A stretch of DNA of 64,000 nt from an uncultured Rhodobacterales bacterium (GTDB lineage Bacteria > Pseudomonadota > Alphaproteobacteria > Rhodobacterales > Rhodobacteraceae). Where the stretch lies: assembly GCA_903873585.1 (NCBI GenBank), contig CAIQOV010000049.1:62001-126000 (forward strand), read 5' to 3'. This document shows, piece by piece, positions 1 to 8,744 of this stretch. A model generated the notes under the pieces. The model made no database searches, was not told where the DNA came from, and saw nothing but the letters and a program-made list of their open reading frames with translations. Position 1 is the stretch's first letter. Each line of letters opens with the position of its first letter. A program made the position numbers and the translations under genes.

Positions 1-852
1 CAGCAGCGCGAGGCGGAAGAGAACCTGCGCCTGCTGTATGTGGCACTTACCCGCGCGCGGTGTTGGTTGATTGTGGCGGGGCATGGCAAGGCGTCGAAAG
101 ACGGCGCTTGGCATAAGATTGTGTCTGAAGGCATGGCGCGTCTGGAAACCACGCCTGTTGCGGGTGGCCTGCGCCACCAATCGGGCACTTGGCCCGATGC
201 CAGCCTGCGAGCGCAAGCGCTGGCCGCACCAGACGCAGCGCCCGAAGACTGGATGTTCCTGCAAACCGAACACCCCGCCAAGGCGAATGCGGTGCTTTCG
301 CCGTCTGACCTAGGCGGTGCTAAAGCGCTGGCAGGGGCCTTGGGCGTGGACACCGAAGCCGCCAAAGCGCGCGGTACAGCGCTGCATCTGTTGCTGCAAC
401 ACCTGCCCGACCATCCGCCCGCCCATTGGCCGCAGGTGGCAGCAGGCCTGTTGGGTGACGGCTTCCCCGACCTTTACGACCAAGCCAAAGCCCTTCTAAC
501 CGCCCCAGCTTTGCAACATATCTTCACAACCGGCCTGTCCGAGGTTGCCCTAACCGCCCCTTGGGGCGACCAACGCCTGTTGGGCACGATTGACCGTTTG
601 ATCGTGCACCCCGACCATGTGCTGGCGGTCGACTTCAAAAGCAACCGCACCGTGCCCGCCACGCCGCAAGCCGTGCCCGAAGGCATTCTGCGCCAGATGG
701 GGGCTTATCAGGCGATGCTGGAACAGCTTTACACCCGCCCCATCCACCTTGCGATCTTGTGGACCGAAACTGGCAGCCTGATGTCGCTTGACCCCGATAT
801 CCTGCGCACAGCTTTAGGGCGTGCCACGACCAATGGTGTCGCCAACCCTTGA
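1..852 (+). CDS. addA: AddA-type double-strand-break repair helicase-nuclease, C-terminal part
   Basis: Partial gene; its 5' part lies outside the window and the frame is open from base 1. The visible N-terminal end holds UvrD/Rep helicase motif VI (LRLLYVALTRAR). The rest is a RecB-like PD-(D/E)XK nuclease domain: a possible metal-binding His in GTALHLLLQ, then GTIDRLI followed by the catalytic VDFKSNR, and the Q-x-Y motif in RQMGAYQAML. AddAB resects double-strand breaks to start recombination in the cytoplasm. trxA follows 54 bp downstream on the same strand. The order of helicase motif VI followed by nuclease fits AddA rather than AddB, which would have iron-sulphur cysteines. Confidence is high for the family. 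Confidence 0.93.
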   Translation, partial: QQREAEENLRLLYVALTRARCWLIVAGHGKASKDGAWHKIVSEGMARLETTPVAGGLRHQSGTWPDASLRAQALAAPDAAPEDWMFLQTEHPAKANAVLSPSDLGGAKALAGALGVDTEAAKARGTALHLLLQHLPDHPPAHWPQVAAGLLGDGFPDLYDQAKALLTAPALQHIFTTGLSEVALTAPWGDQRLLGTIDRLIVHPDHVLAVDFKSNRTVPATPQAVPEGILRQMGAYQAMLEQLYTRPIHLAILWTETGSLMSLDPDILRTALGRATTNGVANP

Positions 853-906
853 CGCAGAGGCTTGGGCTTCATAAGTTCCTAATCTGAAATCCCTAGGAGA
901 TATATC

Positions 907-1233
907 ATGGGCGCCGCAACCGTTGCCGTGACCGATTCCACCTTTAACAAAGAAGTGCGCCAATCCGCGATCCCCGTCGTCGTCGACTTCTGGGCCGAAT
1001 GGTGCGGACCCTGCCGCCAGATTGGCCCAGCTTTGGAAGAACTGGCGCTGGAATACGGCGGCAAGATCAAGATCGTCAAAGTGAACGTCGATGAAAACCC
1101 CGAAAGCCCCGCCGCTTTGGGCGTGCGCGGCATCCCGTCGCTGTTCTTGTTCAAAGACGGTCAGGTTGTGTCGAACAAAGTCGGCGCAGCGCCTAAGGCC
1201 GCTTTGGCCAACTGGATCAATTCGTCGATCTAA
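907..1233 (+). CDS. trxA: thioredoxin
   Basis: A 108-residue classical thioredoxin, close to the usual family length, with the redox-active WCGPC at about residues 36–40 preceded by VVVDFWAE, and the cis-proline segment [11 protein letters not shown]. It is a general cytoplasmic protein-disulphide reductant fed by thioredoxin reductase. The start is supported by a Shine-Dalgarno (ctaggag) 8–10 bases upstream. It follows addA on the same strand and is closed by a strong hairpin terminator, so it is probably the last gene of that unit. Confidence 0.98.
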   Translation: MGAATVAVTDSTFNKEVRQSAIPVVVDFWAEWCGPCRQIGPALEELALEYGGKIKIVKVNVDENPESPAALGVRGIPSLFLFKDGQVVSNKVGAAPKAALANWINSSI

Positions 1234-1255
1234 TCGACCCCACACCCTCACAAAC

Positions 1256-1279
1256 GGGCGCCTTCGGGCGCCCTTTTCG
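1256..1279 (+). terminator. rho-independent terminator of trxA
   Basis: A perfect 7-bp stem GGGCGCC / GGCGCCC with a TTCG tetraloop is followed by TTTTCGTTTT. It sits 22 bp after the trxA stop codon. Confidence 0.9.
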
Positions 1280-1294
1280 TTTTCACCGAGGTGT

Positions 1295-1335
1295 AAATAC
1301 TCCACGGGGGGTCTGGGGGGTGTGAAACCCCCCAG
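1295..1335. repeat. dispersed hairpin repeat, copy 1
   Basis: The sequence AAATACTCCACGGGGG leads into a hairpin CTGGGGGG–tgtgaaa–CCCCCCAG. The same lead (AAATATTCCACGGGGG) and the same TGTGAAA loop, but a different stem, occur twice after the aminotransferase gene near 22.5 kb. Here it lies between the convergent trxA and Smr genes, so it may also act as a terminator or RNA-stability element for the Smr transcript. Confidence 0.7.
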
Positions 1336-1353
1336 CCGAGGCCGCTGCGCGGT

Positions 1354-1977
1354 TTACTTGCGGCGCAGGTAAACGTAATAGGCCCCGCCGCCGCCGTGTT
1401 TTAGATGGGATTCCGTCACTTGCAGCACGGCGGGGCCAAGCGGGGCCATGCGCAGCCAGTGGGGCACTTGGTGGCGCAGAACGCCGGTGCGGGTGGGGAT
1501 GGGGCCGTGATCGGCGGCGGGTTTGCCTTTGCCGGTGATCACCAGCACCAGCCGCAATCCGGCGGTTTGGGCGTTCAGGATAAAGCGGATCAGTTCGGGA
1601 TGCGCCTCGGCCATGGTAAGGCCGTGCAAGTCAATACGGGCTTCAGGCTCTAGCTTGCCGCGCGTCATTTTGGCGTGTTTGCGCGCATCCATTTGCAGGG
1701 GGGCTTGGGCCAACGCCTCGGCTGGCGTGGGAGCAATGTGGGCGGCTGATCGCAGCGGGCGGGCCTTTTCGCCCAAGCGAAAGGCGGTGAAGTGCGGCTT
1801 GGGCTGCGCGATAGGATCGGCGTGGCCCATCACGGGGGCCGCGACCGTTTCAACCACGGGCAGCGGTTTGGCTTTGCGCAAACGTGCCAAGGCCGCTTCG
1901 GACAACGGGCGGATGGTGCGCGCCACGTCGTGCCAAAGCTGCTCTTCTTCCGGTTTCAGGGTGCGTCGGCGCGACAT
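1354..1977 (-). CDS. Smr (small MutS-related) domain protein
   Basis: A 207-residue protein. The C-terminal about 95 residues form an Smr domain: the DLHGLTMAEA motif that opens the domain (about residue 118) and the LVITGKGK segment before the last helices. The N-terminal half is low-complexity, Pro/Ala-rich and probably disordered. Stand-alone Smr proteins of this form are common in alphaproteobacteria; Smr domains are nucleic-acid endonucleases, but the target of this protein is unknown. It lies 12 bp downstream of the Tim44-like gene on the same strand and is probably co-transcribed with it. Confidence 0.88.
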   Translation of the reverse strand: MSRRRTLKPEEEQLWHDVARTIRPLSEAALARLRKAKPLPVVETVAAPVMGHADPIAQPKPHFTAFRLGEKARPLRSAAHIAPTPAEALAQAPLQMDARKHAKMTRGKLEPEARIDLHGLTMAEAHPELIRFILNAQTAGLRLVLVITGKGKPAADHGPIPTRTGVLRHQVPHWLRMAPLGPAVLQVTESHLKHGGGGAYYVYLRRK

Positions 1978-1989
1978 GGGTGTTCAGGC

Positions 1990-2637
1990 TTAGTCGCTGG
2001 TGGCTGTCAGTTGCCAGTTTGGATCACCCGCCCCCATGACGCGCGAAAACGTCCATGTGTCACGCTCGCGCTGAATGGCGGTGGCGTTGCCCTCGATCAC
2101 AGCGCCAGACGCATCCCGCACGGCGCGGATCACTTCGCCGACAAACCGCACCGAGATTTCGGCCCGCTTGGTGGTTTTGTCAAACTCTGCCACGGCCAGC
2201 GTCATTTCGCGCAGACCCACGAAGCTTGACGTCACCGTCAGCCCGCGCGCGGTGCGGTCGGCCACGGCGGCGTCAAAGCTTTGCTCGACCTCGTCGCCCA
2301 CAAAGGGGCGGATGCGGTCGATCTCGCCTTTGTCGAACGCCATCAAGATCATCTCATAAGCGCCGCGCGCGCCTTTGAGGAACTCTGTCACCGAAAAGGC
2401 CGGTTCAGTCCCCTTCATCGCCGCGAGGGCAGAGCGTGACGCTTCATCGCCCACGTTGTTGATGATATCATCATCGAGCGATCCTTCGATCACCTCTAGC
2501 TTGGCCCCCGATTTGGCCGTGGGGGCAGCGGCGGTGGGTTCATACCCATCGCGCGTGCCCAAGACAGAGCGCAGTTTCAGGATCAGGAAAATCGCGATCC
2601 CGGCGAGGACGATAAGCTGGATCGGTACAGAGCTCAT
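1990..2637 (-). CDS. Tim44-like domain membrane protein
   Basis: A 215-residue protein. The N-terminus is a single membrane anchor (IQLIVLAGIAIFLILKL), followed by a low-complexity linker and a C-terminal Tim44/TimA-type domain that includes FLKGARGAYEMILMAF. In mitochondria this domain tethers the import motor at the inner membrane; the bacterial proteins are inner-membrane anchored, with a proposed role in protein trafficking. The ORF-track start at 2886 adds 83 residues that overlap the divergent fxsA gene and read as shadow sequence, so the ATG at 2637 (MSSVPIQL) was chosen. Its neighbours secB and fxsA recur around it in alphaproteobacteria. Confidence 0.85.
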   Translation of the reverse strand: MSSVPIQLIVLAGIAIFLILKLRSVLGTRDGYEPTAAAPTAKSGAKLEVIEGSLDDDIINNVGDEASRSALAAMKGTEPAFSVTEFLKGARGAYEMILMAFDKGEIDRIRPFVGDEVEQSFDAAVADRTARGLTVTSSFVGLREMTLAVAEFDKTTKRAEISVRFVGEVIRAVRDASGAVIEGNATAIQRERDTWTFSRVMGAGDPNWQLTATSD

Positions 2638-2742
2638 GGGGAACCTATCTGAAGGGTGGCTGTCGGGCGTCTTCAAGCTTATGTAAGGGCTGGGTGGGCC
2701 CAAGTCCACCTGTGGGGCCGCAAGAATTAAGGGGCTGCGAAA

Positions 2743-3210
2743 ATGCGCTTGGTTTGGCTGCTTTTGGCTTGGACGATGGTTGAAATCGGGCTGTTTGCCG
2801 CCATTGGTGGGCAAATTGGCGTGCTGGCGACGTGGGCTGTCGTCTTGGGCAGCGCTGCGGGGGGCATTTGGTTGATCCGCTGGCAAAAGCGCGGGCTTGG
2901 CGGCGATGTGTTTGGCGACCTGCGCTCACTTCGGGCGGGGGTGAATACGGCGGCGCATTCGGCTTTGATCGTACTGGCGGGGGTGTTGCTGATTTTGCCG
3001 GGCTTTCTGACCGATGTTTTGGGGTTGGTTTTGCTGATCCCCTGGGTGCAAAACTGGATCATCGCCGACCTGTCGCGCCGCGCCACATCAGCCGCCGTGA
3101 ATGGCACGATGAGTGCGATGCGCCATAGGCACCGCGCTGCGCCCGATGATGTGATTGACGCGCAAGGTATCGACGTGACCCCGCCAGACGACCACCCCCG
3201 CCAGCCTTAA
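2743..3210 (+). CDS. fxsA: FxsA family membrane protein
   Basis: A 155-residue integral membrane protein with an N-terminal pair of hydrophobic segments (LVWLLLAWTMVEIGLFAAIG and ATWAVVLGSAAGGIWLI) and the family hallmark LPGFLTDVLGLVLLIP in the third and fourth segments. The tail is charged and cytoplasmic-looking. FxsA was named for suppressing F-plasmid exclusion of phage T7 when over-expressed; its native role is unclear. It is divergent from the Tim44-like gene, with about 105 bp between the two start codons, and is followed by secB. Confidence 0.9.
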   Translation: MRLVWLLLAWTMVEIGLFAAIGGQIGVLATWAVVLGSAAGGIWLIRWQKRGLGGDVFGDLRSLRAGVNTAAHSALIVLAGVLLILPGFLTDVLGLVLLIPWVQNWIIADLSRRATSAAVNGTMSAMRHRHRAAPDDVIDAQGIDVTPPDDHPRQP

Positions 3211-3286
3211 GGCCCACCCGTCTTAAGGATGGACCAAGCCCTGCGGCCCTGCTAGGAACGCTGTGACCAAATCGCAGGGGCTTATT

Positions 3287-3787
3287 ATGGCGGACGAGAA
3301 CGAGACGGAAAACGGGGCAGCGCCTCAGGTAAAGATGCAAGCGCTGGCGCAGTATATTCGCGACCTGTCGTTTGAAAATGTGGTGGCCCAAAAGGGCATC
3401 AGCAGCAACGATGTGCAGCCCGATATTCAGGTGGGCGTGAACCTTGATGCACGCCAGCGCGCGCAGGCCAACACCTATGACGTGATTGCCAAGTTCAAAA
3501 TCACCTCGACCAACAAAGCCAATGGCGAAACCCTGTTCTTGCTAGAACTGGAATATGGCGGCGTGTTCTTTGTGGAAGGCGTTCCGGCAGAGCAACTGCA
3601 CCCGTTCTTGCTGATCGAATGCCCGCGCCTGTTGTTCCCCTTCGTGCGCCGGATCATTTCGGATGTGACGCAAGACGGCGGCTTTCCTGCGCTGAACATC
3701 GACAACGTCGATTTCTTGGCGCTGTATCGCAGCGAAATGGCGCGCCGTGCGCAATTGGCAGCGGCAACGCCCGTGGCTTCGGCTTAA
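3287..3787 (+). CDS. secB: protein-export chaperone SecB
   Basis: A 166-residue SecB homotetrameric chaperone that keeps preproteins unfolded for SecA. Characteristic stretches are ALAQYIRDLSFENV, ELEYGGVFF and LLIECPRLLFPFVRRIISD near the C-terminal third. The ORF track begins at 3263; the ATG at 3287 (MADENE) is preferred because gcaggggctt lies directly before it and SecB proteins begin with a short acidic tail. Its stop overlaps the stop of the convergent dnaQ by four bases (TTAA). Confidence 0.97.
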   Translation: MADENETENGAAPQVKMQALAQYIRDLSFENVVAQKGISSNDVQPDIQVGVNLDARQRAQANTYDVIAKFKITSTNKANGETLFLLELEYGGVFFVEGVPAEQLHPFLLIECPRLLFPFVRRIISDVTQDGGFPALNIDNVDFLALYRSEMARRAQLAAATPVASA

Positions 3788-4479
3788 GAGCGTTTCAACC
3801 AAACCGCAGCGTCGCCCATCTTGGCCAAAAAGGCCTGATGGGCGGCCTGTTCTTCTTCGGTCAGGCGCGGTGCCAGCGGGCTAGGACGCGCCTTTGCGCG
3901 GCCCGCTTGGGTGGCGCGTTGGTGCGCGGCGGTTTGGGCCGCAGCGGTGGCCAGCACAAAATCGGGCTGACGGCCGCCGATCAGTTCCAGATACACCTCT
4001 GCCAGCAATTCACAATCTAACAGCGCGCCGTGCTTTTCGCGGGCCGAATTGTCGATGCCAAAGCGGCGGCACAATGCGTCAAGTGACGCAGGCGCGCCGG
4101 GAAACTTGCGCCGCGCCATCGCCACGGTATCAAGCGATTGCGACATGGGCAGGCCAGGGTGGCCAAGGGCTGTCAGTTCGGCGTTCAGAAACTTCATATC
4201 AAAGGCGGCGTTGTGGATGACCAAGGTCGCCTCACCCACAAATTCGATAAAGTCGCGGGCAATGGATTTGAACACCGGTTTGTCGCGCAGAAAATCGTCG
4301 CCGAGGCCATGCACCTCGAACGCTTCTTTGGGCATGGCGCGTTCGGGGTTGATGTATTGATGATAAACGCGCCCCGTGGGCATTTTGTTGAGCAGTTCTA
4401 TCGCGCCGATTTCAACGATGCGGTGGCCTTCGGAAGGTTCAAAGCCGGTGGTTTCAGTATCAAGAACGATTTCACGCAT
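3784..4479 (-). CDS. dnaQ: DNA polymerase III epsilon subunit, 3'-5' proofreading exonuclease
   Basis: A 231-residue DEDDh exonuclease. Exo I is DTETTGF at residue 7, Exo II is VIHNAAFDMKFL, and Exo III is the H-x4-D in EKHGALLDCELLAEVYLEL. The C-terminal part is Ala-rich and presumably binds the polymerase alpha subunit (clamp contact not checked). It is the last gene of the leftward maf-aroE-coaE-dnaQ operon, overlaps coaE by 8 bp, and its stop is interleaved with that of secB. The length is normal for alphaproteobacterial DnaQ. Confidence 0.97.
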   Translation of the reverse strand: MREIVLDTETTGFEPSEGHRIVEIGAIELLNKMPTGRVYHQYINPERAMPKEAFEVHGLGDDFLRDKPVFKSIARDFIEFVGEATLVIHNAAFDMKFLNAELTALGHPGLPMSQSLDTVAMARRKFPGAPASLDALCRRFGIDNSAREKHGALLDCELLAEVYLELIGGRQPDFVLATAAAQTAAHQRATQAGRAKARPSPLAPRLTEEEQAAHQAFLAKMGDAAVWLKRS

Positions 4480-5065
4480 CTTTGGACCGGATATGGGTAA
4501 GCAAGGCCATCACATAGGCGCGGGTTGAAGCCACGTCGAGCGTTTCGACGATATGGGTGGCGCGGGCGCGCTTTTGGGCATCGGGCATTTGGCGCTGCAA
4601 AATCAGGTCGAACTGCGCTTGGGTCATGCCTTGACGCGACAGAACGCGGGCGCGCTGCACATCGGGCGGGGCGGTGACCAGAAGGGTCGCGTCCATTTCA
4701 GCATCGGTGCCTTTTTCGAACAGCAGGGGAATGTCGAACAGGGCGATGTCGGCGTTGATGTCGGCCAGAAACTGGGCGCGGTCGGCGGCGACAAGGGGGT
4801 GCACCACGGCCTCGATCTGGGGCAGGGCACTTGGGTCTTGCGCTATCCAAGTTTTCAGCGCCCCACGGTGAATTGCGCCTTGCGATAGGGCTTGCGGGCA
4901 AAGGGCGGCGATGGGGGCAACGGCTGCCCCGCCTTTGGCGTAAAGCCGATGCACGGCAGCGTCGGCATCCCAAACGGGAATGCCTTCAGCCGCAAACATC
5001 GCGGCGGTGGTGGATTTGCCCATGCCGATGGACCCTGTCAGCCCAAGGCGGAAAGGGGTGGTCAT
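4472..5065 (-). CDS. coaE: dephospho-CoA kinase
   Basis: A 197-residue P-loop kinase that phosphorylates dephospho-CoA, the last step of coenzyme A synthesis. Visible are the Walker A GLTGSIGMGKST at residue 8, the WDADAAVHRLY segment that binds the acceptor, DIPLLFEKG, and the basic lid region RQMPDAQKRARA. It overlaps aroE by 4 bp and dnaQ by 8 bp, which indicates translational coupling in the operon. Confidence 0.97.
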   Translation of the reverse strand: MTTPFRLGLTGSIGMGKSTTAAMFAAEGIPVWDADAAVHRLYAKGGAAVAPIAALCPQALSQGAIHRGALKTWIAQDPSALPQIEAVVHPLVAADRAQFLADINADIALFDIPLLFEKGTDAEMDATLLVTAPPDVQRARVLSRQGMTQAQFDLILQRQMPDAQKRARATHIVETLDVASTRAYVMALLTHIRSKDA

Positions 5066-5901
5066 TGGCCTAACACGGCGCTTCGGGTGGCATCATCGAC
5101 CTGCGGGCGTTGGCCAAACCAGCGTTCAAACCCTGGCGCGCCTTGGTGCAGCAGCATTCCCAGACCGTCGACGATATGAGCCCCACGGCTTTGCGCCTCG
5201 GTCAAGAAGGGGGTCATAAGGGGGGTGTAGACCAGATCGGTGGCGACTGCGCCTGCTTCCAATTGATCCAACGGCAGGCGCAGGTCGGGCTTACCCGTCA
5301 TGCCCAAAGAGGTGGCGTTGATGACAAGGGCAGCGCCGGCCAACATATCGCCGGCGTGCGACCAATCGTAAATGACAAGGCGACCGCCAAAATCGCGTTT
5401 CAGCACCTCGGTCCGAAGGCGGGTGCGGTTGGCGATGCGGATTTCGGGGATGCCAGCCTCTATCAAGGCGGCGATAACCGCGCGGGCAGCACCCCCCGCG
5501 CCGAACAGCGCCGCGGGGCCTGTCGCCGCTTGCCAGTGCGCAGCGAGCTGGCGCAGGTTGGCCATAAAGCCAACGCCGTCGGTGTTATCGGCGTGAATCT
5601 TGCCATCAGCGCGAAAAATCAGGGTGTTGGCGGCCCCGATCAAAGCGGCGCGGTCGGTGACGACATCGGCCAGTTTCAGCACCGCCTCTTTATGCGGAAT
5701 CGTCACGTTCACCCCGACAAAGCCCAGCTTGGGCAGCATGGCCAAGGCCTGTGGCAGATCGGCGGCAGAGACATCCATCGGGATGTAATGCCCTTTGATG
5801 CCATAGCGTGCCAACCAATGGCCATGCAGCAGCGGCGACCGGCTGTGCGCGATGGGGTGGCCGATCACACCGGCAAGGGGAATGCGGGGCAGCTCTGTCA
5901 T
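5062..5901 (-). CDS. aroE: shikimate dehydrogenase (NADP+)
   Basis: A 279-residue enzyme of the shikimate pathway that reduces 3-dehydroshikimate. Shikimate-binding residues are in [16 protein letters not shown], the catalytic Lys in [11 protein letters not shown], the Asp in NTDGVGF, and the NADP-binding loop is [10 protein letters not shown]. The ORF track extends upstream to 6054, but that part reads maf sequence in another frame; the ATG at 5901 overlaps the maf stop as ATGA, the usual coupling in this operon. Confidence 0.97.
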   Translation of the reverse strand: MTELPRIPLAGVIGHPIAHSRSPLLHGHWLARYGIKGHYIPMDVSAADLPQALAMLPKLGFVGVNVTIPHKEAVLKLADVVTDRAALIGAANTLIFRADGKIHADNTDGVGFMANLRQLAAHWQAATGPAALFGAGGAARAVIAALIEAGIPEIRIANRTRLRTEVLKRDFGGRLVIYDWSHAGDMLAGAALVINATSLGMTGKPDLRLPLDQLEAGAVATDLVYTPLMTPFLTEAQSRGAHIVDGLGMLLHQGAPGFERWFGQRPQVDDATRSAVLGQ

Positions 5902-6494
5902 GCGGGGATGAAACCTCGAAGCGAGAGATAGGAAAGAAGGGGCAAAAGCGGCAGGCCTAGGATGGTAAAGTAGTCGCCTTCGATGGCAGAGAAAAGCCTG
6001 ATCCCTTCGGCTTCTAATTGATAGCCGCCAACGGAATGCTGAAGGGCGGGCCAAGTGCGGTCAAGGTAGGCGTCAAGATAGGCGTCAGAGGCTTGGCGCA
6101 TGGTAAGGCGCGCCACACCAACATGCCGCCAAATGGGCTGGCCTTCGTGATATAGAACGGCGGCTGACAGCAATTGGTGGGTGTGACCCGACAGGTCAAC
6201 CAATTGTTGGCGTGCTTCGGCGCGGCTGGTGGGCTTAGAGAACAAGCGCGCGCCAAGGGCCAAGATCTGGTCGCACCCCAAGACCAAAGCCTGCGGATGG
6301 CGCTGTCCGAGTTTCAACGCCTTCGCCTCGGCCAGAGCGTCGGCGATATCGCGGGGGGTGGCGTCTTCGGCTTGCAGGGCAGCGCGCAGGGCGTCTTCAT
6401 CTATGCGGGCAGGGTGGGCCTGCACCGGAACACCCGCGTTTTGCAACAAGGTTAGGCGGATGGTGGACTGTGAGGCCAAAAGCAGCGGGGTCAT
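5898..6494 (-). CDS. Maf family nucleotide pyrophosphatase
   Basis: A 198-residue Maf/HAM1-like pyrophosphatase (YhdE/YceF type) that hydrolyses non-canonical nucleoside triphosphates and is linked with septum arrest. The N-terminal [13 protein letters not shown] replaces the common ASxSPRR motif and the LGCDQIL motif carries the catalytic Asp. The start is the ATG at 6494 (MTPLLLAS); the longer ORF to 6704 runs into the origin region and was rejected. It is the first gene of the leftward operon and begins directly at the oriC intergenic region. Confidence 0.93.
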   Translation of the reverse strand: MTPLLLASQSTIRLTLLQNAGVPVQAHPARIDEDALRAALQAEDATPRDIADALAEAKALKLGQRHPQALVLGCDQILALGARLFSKPTSRAEARQQLVDLSGHTHQLLSAAVLYHEGQPIWRHVGVARLTMRQASDAYLDAYLDRTWPALQHSVGGYQLEAEGIRLFSAIEGDYFTILGLPLLPLLSYLSLRGFIPA

Positions 6495-6517
6495 GCGGTT
6501 TACCTTGGGGATGTGTC

Positions 6518-6526
6518 TGTGGACAA
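6518..6526 (-). promoter_or_regulatory. DnaA box (TTGTCCACA), maf-proximal
   Basis: Reads TGTGGACAA on the plus strand. It differs by one base from the consensus TTATCCACA and is isolated from the main group by about 90 bp, lying just upstream of maf. Confidence 0.65.
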
Positions 6527-6664
6527 TGCGGGTTTGTTCTAAGGGTGAAAAGGGGGTGAAGTGGGAAGGGGGCAAAGTTCTGGTTGCGCGGGGCAAGAAC
6601 GAAAGCAGACTTTCCACAGGTGGACAACGCATTTGAGCGGCTGTGTAAAAGAGCGCGAGCTGAG

Positions 6665-6673
6665 TTATCCACA
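6665..6673 (+). promoter_or_regulatory. consensus DnaA box (TTATCCACA)
   Basis: Exact match to the bacterial DnaA-box consensus and the strongest single site of the predicted origin. Confidence 0.8.
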
Positions 6674-6745
6674 GGGTGAGAATGATGGGATTTGAAAATA
6701 TCAAGTGTCTGAATCTGCTGCGCTATTTGCAGATTTCACGCAAAT

Positions 6746-6795
6746 TCGTCCACAGAACAAAATGACATTCTCCACAGACTTTGACCTGTGGACAA
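6746..6795. promoter_or_regulatory. group of three DnaA boxes
   Basis: TCGTCCACA at 6746 and TTCTCCACA at 6768 on the plus strand, then TGTGGACAA at 6787 (TTGTCCACA on the minus strand). The 22- and 19-bp centre spacings place them on about the same helical face. Confidence 0.7.
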
Positions 6796-6890
6796 CTTGG
6801 CGGAGGAAAGCCACAATCCAGATACCCACGGGGCCTATTACATCATCAACTCTTTCTCTATCTTTATTATTAGATAGTAGGGGAACACAC

Positions 6891-7340
6891 ATGACTGACC
6901 TTTTGGCGCTTTGGTATCCGTGGGTAAAAACGCTGCACGTCATTTCGGTGATCGCGTGGATGGCGGGGCTGTTCTATTTGCCACGGTTGTTCGTTTACCA
7001 TGTGGAACAGGTCGAAAAGGGCACAGCCACCGACGCGATGTTTCAAACGATGGAGCGGCGGTTGTTAAAGGCGATTATGTCGCCTGCGATGATCGCCACG
7101 TGGGTGTTTGGGCTGTGCTTGGTCGTGACACCCGGAATTGTGGATTGGGGCGCTGTGTGGCCTTGGACGAAGGCTGCGTCGGTGCTGGGGATGACGTGGT
7201 TTCACATGTGGCTAGGGATGCGGCGTAAAGATTTTGTGGCGGGCCGAAATGCGGTCAGCGGGCGGCATTACCGTATGATGAACGAAGTGCCGACGCTGCT
7301 GATGGTGGTGATTGTCGCCTCGGTGATCGTGAAATTCTGA
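6891..7340 (+). CDS. hemJ: HemJ-type protoporphyrinogen IX oxidase
   Basis: A 149-residue, four-helix membrane protein of the former UPF0093 family, which oxidises protoporphyrinogen IX to protoporphyrin IX in most alphaproteobacteria. The conserved His in WVKTLHVISVIAWMAGLFYLPRLF (heme ligand) and the loop GMTWFHMWLG are visible. The start at 6891 is preceded by a strong purine-rich ribosome site (taggggaa); the track ORF begins 186 bp earlier inside the origin. It is the first rightward gene after oriC. The next heme gene in the window, hemH, is 29 kb away. Confidence 0.93.
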   Translation: MTDLLALWYPWVKTLHVISVIAWMAGLFYLPRLFVYHVEQVEKGTATDAMFQTMERRLLKAIMSPAMIATWVFGLCLVVTPGIVDWGAVWPWTKAASVLGMTWFHMWLGMRRKDFVAGRNAVSGRHYRMMNEVPTLLMVVIVASVIVKF

Positions 7341-7463
7341 AAGGTTGACTTTTGGCGGGGTTGGGCCTAGGTCGGGCGGGCGTGGCCGTCCGGCCGTAAA
7401 CGCATTTCTATGACATCGCTGCACGGCACCCAGGCGCGCCCTTGGTGCTATTGAGGGTTATCC

Positions 7464-8735
7464 ATGACGATTGAACACCTGAATCTTGCCGATCTGAAAG
7501 CAAAGACGCCGGCGGAACTGCTGGCGATGGCCGAAGAATGGGAGATTGAGAACGCGCCTTCGATGCGCAAGGGCGAGATGATGTTCTCGATCTTGAAAGA
7601 GCATGCGGAAGAGGGCTGGGAAATCGGCGGCGACGGCGTTTTGGAAGTGCTGCAAGACGGGTTTGGTTTCTTGCGGTCAACCTCGGCCAACTACCTGCCG
7701 GGACCGGATGATATCTACGTTTCCGCCGACATTCTGCGCCAGTTCAGCCTGCGCACCGGCGATACGATTGAAGGGTTGATGCAAGCGCCCCGTGACGGCG
7801 AGCGCTATTTCAGCATCACGAAAGTGACGCGGATCAACTTTGACGACCCTGAAAAAGCGCGTCACAAGGTGTTGTTTGATAACCTGACGCCGCTTTACCC
7901 CGACGAGCGCCTGAAGATGGAGGTCGAAGACCCTACCATCAAGGATAGGTCGGCGCGAATCATCGACTTGGTGTGCCCGATTGGCAAAGGCCAGCGGGCG
8001 CTGATTGTGGCCCCGCCGCGCACGGGTAAGACGGTTTTGCTGCAAAACATCGCCAATTCCATCGCGACCAACCATCCCGAATGCTACCTGATCGTGCTGC
8101 TGATCGACGAACGGCCCGAAGAAGTGACCGATATGCAGCGCAGCGTGAAGGGGGAAGTGGTGTCTTCGACCTTTGACGAACCCGCATCGCGCCACGTTGC
8201 GGTTGCGGAAATGGTCATCGAAAAGGCCAAGCGCTTGGTGGAACACAAGCGCGATGTGGTGATTTTGCTGGATTCGATCACGCGGTTGGGGCGGGCGTTT
8301 AACACGGTTGTGCCATCGTCGGGCAAGGTTTTGACCGGTGGTGTGGATGCCAATGCATTGCAGCGCCCGAAGCGGTTTTTTGGCGCGGCGCGCAATATTG
8401 AAGAGGGTGGCAGCCTGACGATCATCGCCACGGCGCTGATTGATACCGGCAGCCGAATGGATGAAGTGATTTTTGAAGAATTCAAAGGCACCGGCAACTC
8501 GGAAATCGTGCTGGACCGTAAGGTTGCCGATAAGCGCGTGTTCCCAGCCATCGACATCTTGAAATCGGGCACGCGGAAAGAGGAATTGTTGGTCGAAAAG
8601 ACAGACCTGCAAAAGACTTACGTGCTGCGCCGCATCTTGAACCCGATGGGAACGACCGACGCGATCGAGTTCTTGTTGGGCAAGTTGAAGCAGACCAAGT
8701 CAAACGGCGAATTCTTCGAATCGATGAACTCGTAA
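7464..8735 (+). CDS. rho: transcription termination factor Rho
   Basis: A 423-residue hexameric RNA helicase. The N-terminal Rho-N helical region ([20 protein letters not shown]) is followed by the RNA-binding cold-shock domain ([14 protein letters not shown]) and the RecA-like motor: Walker [10 protein letters not shown] at about residue 180, Walker [11 protein letters not shown], and the Q/R loop region with GGVDANALQ. The length is normal for the family. A 123-bp leader separates it from hemJ; no autoregulatory signal could be identified with confidence. Confidence 0.98.
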   Translation: MTIEHLNLADLKAKTPAELLAMAEEWEIENAPSMRKGEMMFSILKEHAEEGWEIGGDGVLEVLQDGFGFLRSTSANYLPGPDDIYVSADILRQFSLRTGDTIEGLMQAPRDGERYFSITKVTRINFDDPEKARHKVLFDNLTPLYPDERLKMEVEDPTIKDRSARIIDLVCPIGKGQRALIVAPPRTGKTVLLQNIANSIATNHPECYLIVLLIDERPEEVTDMQRSVKGEVVSSTFDEPASRHVAVAEMVIEKAKRLVEHKRDVVILLDSITRLGRAFNTVVPSSGKVLTGGVDANALQRPKRFFGAARNIEEGGSLTIIATALIDTGSRMDEVIFEEFKGTGNSEIVLDRKVADKRVFPAIDILKSGTRKEELLVEKTDLQKTYVLRRILNPMGTTDAIEFLLGKLKQTKSNGEFFESMNS

Positions 8736-8744
8736 GGGGTTGTG

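Larger units (their letters stand above)
6495..6890. other. oriC: predicted chromosome replication origin (oriC)
   Basis: A 396-bp gene-free region between the divergent maf and hemJ genes, with a cluster of DnaA-box-like 9-mers: TTGTCCACA (6518–6526, minus), TTATCCACA (6665–6673), TCGTCCACA (6746–6754), TTCTCCACA (6768–6776) and TTGTCCACA (6787–6795, minus), plus weaker sites at 6610–6627. An AT-rich patch (tctttattattagatagtag) lies next to hemJ and could be the unwinding element. Genes point away from the region on both sides for several kilobases, and mnmG, rsmG, parA and parB follow within 8 kb, as at many bacterial origins. In Caulobacter the origin lies next to hemE; no hemE is present here. 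Confidence 0.8.

Noticed and set aside
5902-6054. Long form of aroE
   Set aside because: The extension lies in maf and is an out-of-frame reading; ATGA coupling supports the short form.
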